NCBI GenBank assembly: GCA_026002995.1
Contig: BPGK01000001.1
Coordinates: 2,229,988-2,293,987 of the forward strand
DNA from: Gaiellaceae bacterium
Lineage (GTDB): Bacteria; Actinomycetota; Thermoleophilia; Gaiellales; Gaiellaceae
Reading direction: 5' to 3'
Length of the DNA: 64,000 nucleotides
Under the pieces are notes generated by a model. That model had not been told where the DNA came from. It saw nothing but the letters and a program-made list of their open reading frames with translations, and did not search any database. The translations under genes and the position numbers were made by a program. Shown here piece by piece: positions 24,750 through 33,377 of the stretch (position 1 is its first letter; each line of letters opens with the position of its first letter).

Positions 24750-25472
24750 TCACCGGCAGGCCGCGAGCGGGCGTCGGAGAAAGCGGAGCGTCCCCCGACA
24801 GAGGCCGAGTGCGGCGCGCCGCTGGTACGCCGCCGTCGCGAGCAGCCGGTCCTCCGTCGCGTTCGTCATGAACCCCAGCTCGACGAGGATCACCGGGACA
24901 TCGGCCCAGTTGAAGCCGGTGAAGTCGGAGCGCTCCTGGAGCCCGCGATCGGGGAACCCGAGCGCCCGGACGAGCTCGCGCTGGACGACCGCCGCCGCGC
25001 GGCGGCTCTCCGCGTAGACGTCGTCCGTCCAGCCGCGGCGGAGCGCCGGGTACAGCGTGTGCGTGCCGCGCACGCCGCGGTCGGCCGAGCCGTCGGCGTG
25101 GATGCGGAGGAAGAGCGCGGCGCCGGAGCGGTTGGCGATCCGCGCGCGAGCGATGTTGCCCATGCTCGTGCCTGCGGTTCGCGTGCGCGTCATCAGTACG
25201 CGAATCCCCGCGCGCTCGAGCAGCGGCCGGAGCCGCTGCGCGACGGCGAGGTTCAGCTCCGCCTCCGTCAGCCCGGAGACGACCCCGCGCGTGCCGCCGC
25301 CGTCCTTGATCTTGCGCCGCGCCGAGCCTGGCCCGATCGGCTCGGTCGCGAGGTTCGCCCGCAGGTCGTGCCCGGGGTCGAGGACGACGACCGGTGCGCC
25401 CTCCCCCCGTGCCGGGGAGAGCGACGCGGCGGCGACGACGAGCGCGCCCGCGAGGACGAGGGCCGAGCGCAT
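24750..25472 (-). CDS. N-acetylmuramoyl-L-alanine amidase (Amidase_3)
   Basis: A 240-residue exported zinc amidase that cleaves the lactyl-peptide bond of peptidoglycan. A signal peptide (RSALVLAGALVVAAASLSPA) is followed directly by the catalytic domain: VVVLDPGHD with the first zinc histidine, GLTEAELNLAVAQRL with the glutamate ligand, FLRIHADGSAD with the second histidine, and VPVILVELGFMTN with the catalytic glutamate. No separate wall-binding domain is present. The ATG at 25472 is chosen for the clean signal peptide; an upstream GTG near 25517 would overlap the end of the DUF192 gene. Co-transcription with that gene is likely. Confidence 0.92.
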   Translation of the reverse strand: MRSALVLAGALVVAAASLSPARGEGAPVVVLDPGHDLRANLATEPIGPGSARRKIKDGGGTRGVVSGLTEAELNLAVAQRLRPLLERAGIRVLMTRTRTAGTSMGNIARARIANRSGAALFLRIHADGSADRGVRGTHTLYPALRRGWTDDVYAESRRAAAVVQRELVRALGFPDRGLQERSDFTGFNWADVPVILVELGFMTNATEDRLLATAAYQRRAALGLCRGTLRFLRRPLAACR

Positions 25473-25513
25473 CGAGACGACACGTCCGAGCGGATCGCGC
25501 CCGCAGCGCACCG

Positions 25514-25984
25514 TCACTCGGCGAGCCGACTCAGCCGGCGCAGCTCGCGGAGCGGGCCGATCCTCGCCGCGGGGCGCCTGTCGCTCGACCGCAGCTCGAG
25601 CGCGAAGCGGTACCAGCGCCCGGGGGAGTAGAGCGGGCACGGATCAGCCGTGCACGGAGTCATCGTGAGCTGCCGGACACGCTTCCCGTCGGCAGCGAAG
25701 AACACGATACGGAGCGGGATGCGCGTGTTCTTCATCCAGAACGCCCCCTTCGTGTCGCGGGGGAAGACGAAGAGCATCCCGTCCCGGGGAGCGCGGGGGC
25801 GGTTCATCAAGCCGAGCGCGCGCTGGTCGACGGTCAACGCGAGCTCCGGGCTGAACGGCACGCCGTCGAGGCGAAGAGCGGCAGTGACCGAGGTCGAGCC
25901 ACCGCTCCCGGCGAAAGCCATGGCCGCCGGGGCGAGCACCGTCACCGCGAGAGCGAGGGGGAGAGCCGCCCGGATCGCGCGCAC
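25514..25984 (-). CDS. DUF192 family secreted protein
   Basis: A 156-residue protein starting at GTG with a signal peptide (RAALPLALAVTVLAPAAMAF). The DUF192 core is visible: the TVDQRALGLMNRP start, DGMLFVFPRDTKGAFWMKNT with the conserved Phe-Trp-Met-Lys-Asn, and PLRIVFFAADGKRV. Cysteines at TPCTADPCP are typical of the family's C-terminal part. Function is unknown across the family, though members are commonly exported. It precedes the amidase gene on the same strand and is divergent from the MFS gene at 26065. Confidence 0.9.
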   Translation of the reverse strand: MRAIRAALPLALAVTVLAPAAMAFAGSGGSTSVTAALRLDGVPFSPELALTVDQRALGLMNRPRAPRDGMLFVFPRDTKGAFWMKNTRIPLRIVFFAADGKRVRQLTMTPCTADPCPLYSPGRWYRFALELRSSDRRPAARIGPLRELRRLSRLAE

Positions 25985-26064
25985 GCCAAAGACGATAGGC
26001 GACGGACGCGGCGTCGGAGGGGGAGACCCACCGGCGACGGCGCCGCGTCTGCTTGACTCGCGTA

Positions 26065-27231
26065 GTGCCCGGCGATCGCATCCTCACCGCGCCGTTCCTC
26101 CTCACGATGCTCGTCGAGTTCGCGCTCTGTCTGTCGGTCGGGATGCTGCTCGCGGTCGTCCCGGTCTACGCGGATCACGAGCTCGGCGTCGGCAGCTTCG
26201 GCGTCGCGATCGCGGTCGCAGCGGTGAGCCCGACGGTGCTCGTCTGCCAGCCGCTCGCAGGCCGCTTCGCAGACAGGCGGGGGCGGCGGCTCCTCATCGT
26301 CTCCGGAGCGCTCCTCGCAGCGCTCGCGATCGCCGGATACGTCGTCGCCGACTCCCTCCCGCTCCTCGTCGTGCTGCGCCTCGTCACCGGCGCAGGCGAG
26401 GCGATGCTCCTCGTCGGCGCGGCGACGATGGTCACCGACCTCGCTCCGGAACGCCGGCGCGGCGAGGCGCTCAGCATCTTCAGTCTCGGCCTCTGGGGCG
26501 GCTTGGCGCTCGGGCCCCTGCTCGGCGAGCTCGTGCTCGGGAGCACGGGCTTCGACACAGTCTGGCTGCTCGCGGCCGGCTCTTGTCTCGGAGCGGGACT
26601 CGTCGGGCTCGCGCTCCCGGAGACGGCGCCCCCGCGGGCGAAGCACCCTTCGCCGCTCTCTCGGCTCGTCCAGCCCCAGGCGATCGGGCCCGGCGTCGTC
26701 CTCGCGTTCACCGTCCTCGGCTTCGCCGGCCTAGGCACGTTCGGGGCGCTCTACGCCCGCGAGCTCGGCCTCGAGGGCGCAGGTACCGTCTGGCTCCTCT
26801 TCTCGGCGGTCGTCGTAGCGACGCGGATCCTGGCCCGGCACGTCCCGGACCGCCTGGGCCCGAAGCGAACGTCGCGCGTGGCGCTCGCCCTCATCGCGTC
26901 CGGTCTCCTCGCCATCGGCCTCTGGAACGCTCCGGCCGGTCTCTACGTCGGTACCCTCGTCGTCGCATTCGGCCATGCCCTCGCCTTCCCGTCGCTCATG
27001 ACGCTCGCCGTGAACAACGCCCCGGCAGAGGAGCGCAGCGCAGCGGTCGGAACGTTCAGCGCGTTCACCGAGCTCGGCTTCCTCGTCGGCGCGCTCAGCC
27101 TCGGCGCGGTCGCCTCGGCCGTCGGCTACGAGGGTGTCTTCGTCGTCTGCGCTCTCGGCCCGCTAGCCGGCGTGGCCGTGCTCGGGCGGATCGCAGCGCA
27201 GCCGCCGCTCCCGGCGCCGGGAGTCGCCTGA
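26065..27231 (+). CDS. MFS transporter
   Basis: A 388-residue, 12-helix major-facilitator protein; a TTG at 26053 is an alternative start. Visible motifs are GDRILTAPFLLTMLVEFALCL, the motif-A-like QPLAGRFADRRGRRLL, and LVTGAGEAMLLVGAATMVTDL followed by RRGEALSIFSLGLWGG in the fifth helix region. The C-terminal half includes HVPDRLGPKRTSRVAL, a second motif-A copy. It belongs with sugar/drug-efflux type permeases of unknown cargo. The next gene begins at the very next base, so this transporter heads an operon with the aldo/keto reductase and two amino-acid-type enzymes. Confidence 0.88.
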   Translation: MPGDRILTAPFLLTMLVEFALCLSVGMLLAVVPVYADHELGVGSFGVAIAVAAVSPTVLVCQPLAGRFADRRGRRLLIVSGALLAALAIAGYVVADSLPLLVVLRLVTGAGEAMLLVGAATMVTDLAPERRRGEALSIFSLGLWGGLALGPLLGELVLGSTGFDTVWLLAAGSCLGAGLVGLALPETAPPRAKHPSPLSRLVQPQAIGPGVVLAFTVLGFAGLGTFGALYARELGLEGAGTVWLLFSAVVVATRILARHVPDRLGPKRTSRVALALIASGLLAIGLWNAPAGLYVGTLVVAFGHALAFPSLMTLAVNNAPAEERSAAVGTFSAFTELGFLVGALSLGAVASAVGYEGVFVVCALGPLAGVAVLGRIAAQPPLPAPGVA

Positions 27232-28206
27232 GTGGAGACGCGGGCTCTCGGTCGGAGCGGGGTCGCGGTCACTCGCCTCGTGCTCGGCTGCGGCGACTTC
27301 GGGGGCGTCGGCTCCGCGCCCGCGTTCTTCGGGAAGGGGACTCCCAAGAACGAGGCCTTCCGGATCATGGACGCCGCCTGGGAGCTCGGCATCCGCGCCT
27401 TCGACACCGCGGATGCGTACGGAGGCGGACGCAGCGAGACGTGGATCGGCGAGTGGCTCGCCAAGAAGGGAAGCGCCGTCCGCGACGCGCTCGTCGTCCA
27501 GACGAAGACGTTCCACCCCATGCAGGAGGGAGCGGATCGCGGCCTCGGCTACGCGCGCATCCACCGCCAGGTCGAGACGAGCCTGCGGCGACTCGGCCTC
27601 GAGCGACTCCCCCTCTACGTCGCGCACGCCTTCGATCCGACGACCCCGCAGGAGGAGACGCTCCGCGCCTTCGACGATCTCGTCCGCGCCGGCAAGGTCG
27701 GCGCCGTGGGCGCGTCCAACTTCACCGCCGAGCAGCTCGCCGAGGCGCTCGAGATCTCGAAGCTCGAGGGGCTCGCGCGGTACGAGTGGGTGCAGAACTC
27801 GTACTCGCTCCTCGACCGCGGCGACGAGGAGTCCGTCTTTCCCCTCTGTCGCGAGCACGGCCTCGGGTACCAGGCGTTCGGTCCACTCGCCGGCGGCTGG
27901 CTCGCCGGGAGGTATCGCCGGAACGAGCCCTACCCGCCTGGCTCGCGAATGACGAAGCGTCCGGAGTTCTACGTCCAGTACGCGCGGGACGAGGTGTTCG
28001 ACGCGCTCGAGGCCCTCGAGGCGCAGGCGCTCGAGCGCGGCTCCTCGATGGCGGGGCTCGCGCTCGCCTGGCTCCTCGCCTCTCCCGACGTCACTGCGAT
28101 CGTCATCGGCCCCGGTCGGGTGGAGCACCTCGGGTGCGTGCGCGAGGCGCTCGAGCTCGAGCTCTCTTCCGAGGAAGCCGCGTCTCTGGGAAGCTTGTTC
28201 GCATGA
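27232..28206 (+). CDS. Aldo/keto reductase
   Basis: A 324-residue NADP-dependent TIM-barrel reductase starting at GTG directly after the MFS stop. It shows RTLGRSG-like opening (ETRALGRSGVAVTRLVLGCG), the catalytic Asp-Tyr in FDTADAYGGGRSETWIG, the lysine in LVVQTKTF, the histidine in LYVAHAFDP, and the cofactor-end motif VIGPGRVEHL. The tetrad is therefore complete. It is most like the general-stress or sugar-aldehyde reductase groups (AKR11/12-like). Its stop overlaps the next gene by four bases (ATGA). The substrate may be linked to the imine/amino-acid enzymes that follow. Confidence 0.92.
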   Translation: METRALGRSGVAVTRLVLGCGDFGGVGSAPAFFGKGTPKNEAFRIMDAAWELGIRAFDTADAYGGGRSETWIGEWLAKKGSAVRDALVVQTKTFHPMQEGADRGLGYARIHRQVETSLRRLGLERLPLYVAHAFDPTTPQEETLRAFDDLVRAGKVGAVGASNFTAEQLAEALEISKLEGLARYEWVQNSYSLLDRGDEESVFPLCREHGLGYQAFGPLAGGWLAGRYRRNEPYPPGSRMTKRPEFYVQYARDEVFDALEALEAQALERGSSMAGLALAWLLASPDVTAIVIGPGRVEHLGCVREALELELSSEEAASLGSLFA

Positions 28207-29168
28207 CGCTCGTCCTCTCCGAGCGGGACGTCCGCGAGCTCCTCGACATGGAGTCGTGCATCGAGGCGATGGCCGACGTCCTCGCCTCGCTCGCCCGTGG
28301 CGAGCTCTTCCTCCCGCTCCGCTCGGTCGTGAAGCCACCCGCCGCCGACGGCTTCTTCGGGCTCATGCCCGCGTACCGCGGCGGCGCAGAGCCTGCGTGG
28401 GCGCTCAAGGAGATCGTGATCACCCCCGGAAACCCGGCACGAGGCCTCGACGCCCACCAGGGGGCGGTCCTCCTCCACGACGGCGAGACCGGCCGGCTGA
28501 CGGCGATCATGAACGCCTCGCCGGTGACGGAGATCCGGACCGCGGCAGTCTCCGCCGTCGCCACCCGCGCGCTCGCCCGGCCCGACGCCGAGCGCGTCGC
28601 GATCCTGGGCGCGGGAGTGCAGGCCCGCGCGCACGTCCACGCCATGCGGGCCGTGCTCCGCGACCCGGAGATCCGGATCTGGGCGCGGAGGCTCGAGGCG
28701 GCCGAGGAGCTCGCCGGCGAGCTCGGCGCGATCGTCGCGCCCTCCGTCGACGCGGCGCTCTTCGGAGCCGAGGTCGTGTGCACGACGACCGCCGCGCGCG
28801 AGCCGATCGTCGAGCGCCGCTGGCTCGCCCGCGGTGCGCACGTGAACGCGGTCGGCGCCTGCCTCCCCACCGTCCGCGAGCTCGACACCGAGACCGTGGC
28901 GCACGCCTCGCTCTTCACCGACCGACGCGAGTCGTGCCTGCACGAGGCCGGCGACTACGTCCTCGCCGCGGCCGAGGGCGCAATCGGGCCCGAACACATC
29001 GAGGCCGAGCTGGGAGAGGTGCTCGCGGGCATGCACCCGGGCAGGGGGAGCGAGGACGAGCTCACCGTCTTCGAGTCGCTCGGGATCGCGGTCGAGGACC
29101 TCGCGGCGGCCGAGCTCGTCGTGCGCCGCGCTCGCGAGCGCGGCGCGGGCGTGGAGGTCGAGCTCTGA
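28203..29168 (+). CDS. Ornithine cyclodeaminase/mu-crystallin family oxidoreductase
   Basis: A 321-residue protein whose ATGA overlaps the aldo/keto reductase stop. Family features include LPLRSVVKPP, Lys69 in WALKEIVITPGNPARG, the SPVTEIRTAAVSAVATRALA helix, the Rossmann loop VAILGAGVQARAHVHAM, and VNAVGACLPTVRELD. Members are NAD(P)-linked cyclodeaminases or imine reductases acting on amino or imino acids. The immediate overlap with a threonine-dehydratase-family gene parallels known pairs (EutB/EutC of ectoine use; BhcB with iminosuccinate reductase BhcD), in which the dehydratase forms an imine and this partner reduces or processes it. The exact reaction here is not known. Confidence 0.88.
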   Translation: MTLVLSERDVRELLDMESCIEAMADVLASLARGELFLPLRSVVKPPAADGFFGLMPAYRGGAEPAWALKEIVITPGNPARGLDAHQGAVLLHDGETGRLTAIMNASPVTEIRTAAVSAVATRALARPDAERVAILGAGVQARAHVHAMRAVLRDPEIRIWARRLEAAEELAGELGAIVAPSVDAALFGAEVVCTTTAAREPIVERRWLARGAHVNAVGACLPTVRELDTETVAHASLFTDRRESCLHEAGDYVLAAAEGAIGPEHIEAELGEVLAGMHPGRGSEDELTVFESLGIAVEDLAAAELVVRRARERGAGVEVEL

Positions 29169-30130
29169 TCCCTCTCGCCGAGATCGAGGCGGCGCGCGAG
29201 CGGCTCGCGGGGACGACGATCGTGACGCCCCTCGTGCGGCTCTTCCTGGACGATGCGCCGGCGGAGATCTGGCTGAAGCTCGAGAGCCTGCAGCCGATCG
29301 GCTCCTTCAAGCTCCGTGGCGCGGGTAACGCGATCCTCAGCGCGTCGCCCGCCGAGCTGGCGAAGGGCGTCGTGACGACGAGCACGGGCAACATGGCGCA
29401 GGGAGTCGCCTGGATGGCGCGCCGACTCGGCATTCCGGCGACCATCGTCGTGCCCGACAACGCCTCGCAGGCGAAGCTCGCCGCGGTCGAGCGGCTCGGC
29501 GGGCGCATCGTGCGGATCCCGTGGGAGCAGTGGTGGGCGGCCGTGGAGGCGGACAAGGAGCGAGACCTCGGCGAGGGGGTCGAGGGCTTCTTCGTCCATC
29601 CCGTGCGCGACGAGCCGGTGATCGCGGGGAACGGGACGATCGGGCTCGAGCTCGTCGAGCAGCTCGACGGGATCGACGCCGTGCTCATCCCCTGGGGCGG
29701 CGGCGGGCTCACGACCGGCATCGCGTCCGCCCTGCACGCGCTCTCGCCGGAAACGAAGATCTACGTCTGCGAGCCCGAGACGGGCGCGCCGGTCGCGGCC
29801 ACGATCGCGAGCGGGCGTGAGCCCGTCTCCGTCCCGTTCACCCCGTCGTTCGTGGACGGCGCCGGCTCCGGCGGCCTCCTCCCCGACATGTGGGAGCACG
29901 CGCGCTCGCTCGTGAGCGATGCGTTTCCCATCTCGCTCGAAGACACGGCCGCGGCCGTTCGGCTCCTGCTCGCCCGCGCGCGGATCGTCGCCGAGGGCGC
30001 CGCGGCGCTCACGGTCGCAGCCGCGCTCGCCGGGAGGGCCGGCTCGGGCCGCGTGGTCTGCATCGTCTCGGGCGGGAACATCGACTCCTCCCGCCTGACC
30101 GCGATCCTCGACGGCCGCGTCCCGGACTGA
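29165..30130 (+). CDS. Threonine/serine dehydratase family PLP enzyme, probable CTG start
   Basis: About 321 residues, fold type II PLP enzyme. Markers are TPLVRLFLDD, WLKLESLQPIGSFKLRGAGN with the PLP Lys49, TTSTGNMAQGVAWMARRLG, the phosphate-binding IPWGGGGLTTG, and VVCIVSGGNID near the end. The frame has no ATG, GTG or TTG before the conserved N-terminus; the only candidate is CTG at 29165, whose CTGA overlaps the previous stop by four bases, just as ATGA does one gene earlier. Translational coupling could support this rare start. Family reactions are beta-elimination of water from hydroxy-amino acids such as Thr, Ser or 3-hydroxyaspartate. Conservation of the pair with the preceding gene suggests a joint pathway. 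Confidence 0.87.
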   Translation: MIPLAEIEAARERLAGTTIVTPLVRLFLDDAPAEIWLKLESLQPIGSFKLRGAGNAILSASPAELAKGVVTTSTGNMAQGVAWMARRLGIPATIVVPDNASQAKLAAVERLGGRIVRIPWEQWWAAVEADKERDLGEGVEGFFVHPVRDEPVIAGNGTIGLELVEQLDGIDAVLIPWGGGGLTTGIASALHALSPETKIYVCEPETGAPVAATIASGREPVSVPFTPSFVDGAGSGGLLPDMWEHARSLVSDAFPISLEDTAAAVRLLLARARIVAEGAAALTVAAALAGRAGSGRVVCIVSGGNIDSSRLTAILDGRVPD

Positions 30131-30146
30131 GCGCGAGCCCGTCGCC

Positions 30147-31280
30147 ATGCGGACCGCCTCCGTCAGCGCGCTTCGGCGTCTCGCGATCCACGCGCAGGGG
30201 TACGCGACGCGCGCGCGCGCCGCAACGCGACGCGAGCTCGAGGCCACGATCCGCCGGCTCGCGTGTGTCCAGCTCGACTCCATCACGGCGGTCGAGCGCA
30301 GTCACCGGATCGTGCTCGGGTCGCGCATCGGCGCCTACCCACGGGAGACGGTCTCGCGCCTTTTGGCCGAGGGCCGTATCTTCGAGTACTGGGCACACGA
30401 GGCGTGCCTGATCCCGGTCGAGGACTGGCCGCTGCACCGCCCGGCCATGACTGCGCACCACCCCTGGCGCGGAGACGTCCTCACGCAGCACCGAGAGCTT
30501 GTCGAGGAGGTTCGCGCCGCTCTGCGCGAGCGAGGGCCGCTCACTTCACGCGACTTCGAGGGACGGGGCGGCGGGGGGATGTGGAACTGGAAGCCGGCGA
30601 AGATCGTGCTGGAGGCGCTCTGGAACTCGGGAGAGGTCGTCGTCGCCGGGCGGGTGAGCGGGTTCCAGCGACTGTACGACCTCACGGAGCGCGTGCTTGC
30701 GCGCGACGTCCTCGAGGCGCCTCTTCCCGACGAGCCGACACGCCTGCGAGCGCTGACCGAGCGGGCGGTGCGAGCGCGCGGCGTCCTCACCGAGGCAGGC
30801 GTGCGCGAGCACTGGCGACTACGGGGCGGCGTCGCCAGGGTGCGCCCTCACGTGGACGCGCTCGTCTGCGAGGGTGTGCTCGAGCGCGTGCGGGTGGACG
30901 ACGGAGGGCCGCCTGTCCTCGTCCCGGCCGGCGTCGACCTCGACCCTCCCCGACCGAGCGCGGCCGTCCTCCTCTCCCCCTTCGACAACCTCCTCTGGGA
31001 CCGGGCCTTCGTGCGCCGCGTGTTCGGCTTCGACCACCTGATCGAGGTGTACAAACCGTCTCCGGCGCGCCGGTACGGGTACTACGTGCTTCCGTTCCTG
31101 TGGCGCGATCGCATCGTCGGACGGGCCGACTTGAAGACGGAGCGAGGCGAGGGAGCGCTCGTGGTACGCGCACTCCACCTCGAGCCGGGCGTTCGTCGCT
31201 CCGGAGCGCTCGACGACGCGCTCGCCGGCGCCCTCGAGCGGCTGCGCCGCGTAATCGGTCTCGAACGCGTCGTCCGCTGA
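30147..31280 (+). CDS. YcaQ-type winged-helix DNA glycosylase family protein
   Basis: A 377-residue protein of the HTH_42/YcaQ family. The N-terminal RRLACVQLDSITAVERSHR includes a Gln-Leu-Asp motif matching the Q-x-D catalytic site I associate with YcaQ-type DNA interstrand-crosslink glycosylases. Further family blocks are RIFEYWAHEACLIPVEDW, SRDFEGRGGGGMWNWKPAK, LSPFDNLLWDRAFVRRVFGF, and the terminal YYVLPFLWRDRIVGRADLK. The expected activity is removal of bulky or crosslinked purine adducts. It follows the dehydratase by 16 bases but looks functionally separate. Identification to family is firm; glycosylase activity is by analogy. Confidence 0.88.
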   Translation: MRTASVSALRRLAIHAQGYATRARAATRRELEATIRRLACVQLDSITAVERSHRIVLGSRIGAYPRETVSRLLAEGRIFEYWAHEACLIPVEDWPLHRPAMTAHHPWRGDVLTQHRELVEEVRAALRERGPLTSRDFEGRGGGGMWNWKPAKIVLEALWNSGEVVVAGRVSGFQRLYDLTERVLARDVLEAPLPDEPTRLRALTERAVRARGVLTEAGVREHWRLRGGVARVRPHVDALVCEGVLERVRVDDGGPPVLVPAGVDLDPPRPSAAVLLSPFDNLLWDRAFVRRVFGFDHLIEVYKPSPARRYGYYVLPFLWRDRIVGRADLKTERGEGALVVRALHLEPGVRRSGALDDALAGALERLRRVIGLERVVR

Positions 31281-31303
31281 TCCCGGCCGAGTAGCATCCG
31301 GCC

Positions 31304-32434
31304 GTGGAGTTCGAGACCCGCGCGATCCACGTCGGCCAGGATCCGGACCCCGCAACCGGCGCGATCACGACACCGATCTACCAGACGTCCACCTTCGTCC
31401 AGGAGGCAGTGGGCGTCCACAAGGGCTACGACTACGCCCGCGTCGCGAACCCGACTCGAACGGCGCTCGAGGAGTGCATCGCCTCTCTCGAGGGCGCTGC
31501 GCACGGGCACGCCTTCTCGTCGGGGCTGGGCGCGGCGACGACGCTCATGCACCTCGTCTCGCCTGGGGAACGTGTCGTCTCGGTGAACGACGTCTACGGC
31601 GGGATCTACCGGCTCTTCTCGCAGGTGTACGAGCCGAAGGGCTACCGCTTCACGTACCTCTCGGCCGAGGAGATCTCCGAGGGGCTCGCGGAGCACGTGG
31701 ACGAGACCACCCGGCTCGTGTGGCTCGAGACGCCGACGAACCCGCTCCTCAACGTCGTCGACATCCGCGCCGCGGCCGACGCCGCGCACGCGGTCGGTGC
31801 GCTCGTCGTCGTGGACAACACGTTCGCGAGCCCCTACCTCCAGCGGCCGCTCGAGCTCGGCGCCGACCTCGTCCTCCACTCGACGACGAAGTACCTCGGC
31901 GGTCACTCGGACGTCGTCGGCGGCTTCGTGGCGACGAACGACGACGAGCTCTCGGAGCGGCTCGCCTTCCTCCAGAAGTCGCTCGGCGCCGTGCCGGGCC
32001 CGTTCGACGCCTGGCTCGTCCTGCGCGGGGTCAAGACGCTGGCCGTCCGCATGGAGCGGCACTGCGCGAACGCGGCCGCTGTCGCCGCCTTCCTCGAGGG
32101 GCACGAGCGCGTCGAGCGGGTCGTCTACCCCGGACTCCCCTCGCACCCCGGGCACGCGATCGCCGCCGCGCAGATGCGCGACTTCGGCGGGATGGTCTCG
32201 TTCCAGGTCGGAAGCGAGGAGGAGGCGGTCGCGCTCGTCGGCCGGACGCGGGTCTGGAAGCTCGCCGAGAGCCTCGGCGGCGTCGAGAGCCTGATCGAGC
32301 ACCCGCGTCGGATGACGCACGCCTCGACCGCAGACGCGCCCTTTGCCGTGCCGGGCACCCTCGTCCGCCTCTCGGTCGGCCTCGAGGCGGCCTCCGACCT
32401 GATCGACGATCTCGACGCGGCGTTGCGCGCATGA
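31304..32434 (+). CDS. Cys/Met metabolism PLP enzyme (cystathionine gamma-synthase/lyase type)
   Basis: A 376-residue fold type I PLP enzyme of the transsulfuration group, starting at GTG. Key sites are the opening TRAIHVGQDPDPATGA, PIYQTSTF, YDYARVANPTR, AFSSGLGAATT, VYGGIYRLF, the Asp in VVVDNTFASPYLQRP, and the PLP Lys196 in LHSTTKYLGGHSD. Members make or cleave cystathionine or release methanethiol or sulfide; sequence alone does not separate synthase from lyase here. The following MBL-fold gene overlaps by four bases (ATGA), so the two are coupled. Confidence 0.93.
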   Translation: MEFETRAIHVGQDPDPATGAITTPIYQTSTFVQEAVGVHKGYDYARVANPTRTALEECIASLEGAAHGHAFSSGLGAATTLMHLVSPGERVVSVNDVYGGIYRLFSQVYEPKGYRFTYLSAEEISEGLAEHVDETTRLVWLETPTNPLLNVVDIRAAADAAHAVGALVVVDNTFASPYLQRPLELGADLVLHSTTKYLGGHSDVVGGFVATNDDELSERLAFLQKSLGAVPGPFDAWLVLRGVKTLAVRMERHCANAAAVAAFLEGHERVERVVYPGLPSHPGHAIAAAQMRDFGGMVSFQVGSEEEAVALVGRTRVWKLAESLGGVESLIEHPRRMTHASTADAPFAVPGTLVRLSVGLEAASDLIDDLDAALRA

Positions 32435-33297
32435 CGATCGAGCCGATCGACCTGCACCACTTCCGGCCGAGGATCATCGCGTCGTACCTCGTCGAGACCG
32501 ACGACGGGCTCGCGCTCTTCGACTGCGGGCCCACCACCTGCCTGCCGCGACTCGAGGCGGAGCTCCGAGAGCGAGGAGTCGCGTTCGGCGACATCGGCCA
32601 CCTCCTCCTCTCGCACATCCACCTCGACCATGCGGGAGCTGCCGGAGCGATCGTGCGCGCGCACCCGCACATCCAGGTGCACGTCTCCGAGATCGGCGCG
32701 CCGCACCTCGTCGACCCGGAACGCCTCGAGACGAGCGCGCGCAGGCTCTACGGCGACGCCTTCGACGAGCTGTGGGGTGAGCTCGTCCCGCTCCCGGCCG
32801 AGAACGTCCACGTCGTCGGCGAGCGCGTCCTCGGGCTCGACTGCTTCCCCGCGCCCGGGCATGCCTCTCACCACGTCTGCTACCTCCACCCGGACGGGAC
32901 GCTCCTCGCCGGCGACGCGGCAGGGGTGCGTATCGCCCCGGGACGGTTCGTGCTCGCCCCGTGCCCCCCGCCGGAGTTCGACCTCGAGGCCTGGCTCGGC
33001 ACGATCGACGAGATCGAGAGGCGCGCGCCGGGACGGCTCGCCCTGATCCACTTCGGCACGTTCGACGACGTCGAGGCCCACCTCGAAGCCTTGCGGGAGA
33101 CACTCGCGCGCTGGTCGGAGCGGGTCGAGGACGGAATGGACGAGGCCACGTTCGTCGCCGCGGCGCGCTACGACGTGGAGCAGGTGGACGGGGATCTCGC
33201 GGACGTCTACGAGCGCGCCGCTCCCTTCTGGCACAGCTTCCGCGGAATCGAGCGCTATTGGCGGAAGCGCCGCGACCTCGCAACCCATCGCCCGTAG
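32431..33297 (+). CDS. MBL-fold metallo-hydrolase
   Basis: A 288-residue metallo-beta-lactamase-fold protein. The metal motif is SHIHLDHAG (His62, His64, Asp66, His67), followed by FPAPGHASHHVCYL with the third histidine, LLAGDAAG with the bridging Asp, and ALIHFGTFDD with a further His. A helical C-terminal region (LEALRETLARWSERVEDG) and RGIERYWRKRRD follow. It is most like general hydrolases of the glyoxalase II type; coupling to the upstream sulfur-amino-acid enzyme hints at a thioester or thiol-related substrate, but this is inference. The TAG stop is the first part of a family-B repeat (CGTAGGGGCGA). Confidence 0.9.
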   Translation: MTIEPIDLHHFRPRIIASYLVETDDGLALFDCGPTTCLPRLEAELRERGVAFGDIGHLLLSHIHLDHAGAAGAIVRAHPHIQVHVSEIGAPHLVDPERLETSARRLYGDAFDELWGELVPLPAENVHVVGERVLGLDCFPAPGHASHHVCYLHPDGTLLAGDAAGVRIAPGRFVLAPCPPPEFDLEAWLGTIDEIERRAPGRLALIHFGTFDDVEAHLEALRETLARWSERVEDGMDEATFVAAARYDVEQVDGDLADVYERAAPFWHSFRGIERYWRKRRDLATHRP

Positions 33298-33377
33298 GGG
33301 CGAGGCTTGCCTCGCCCGCCGCGCCCGCCGCGCCCGCGTCCTGCCGGGACGAGGGCGACCCGAGGGTCGCCCCTACG
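33293..33377. repeat. Family-B composite repeat downstream of the MBL gene
   Basis: Outer ends CGTAGGGGCGA (33293-33303) and TCGCCCCTACG (33367-33377) are perfect inverted repeats. Inside are a run of CGCGCC-type triplets and the hairpin GGCGACCCGAGGGTCGCC. The MBL gene's TAG stop is bases 3-5 of the left end. Confidence 0.85.
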
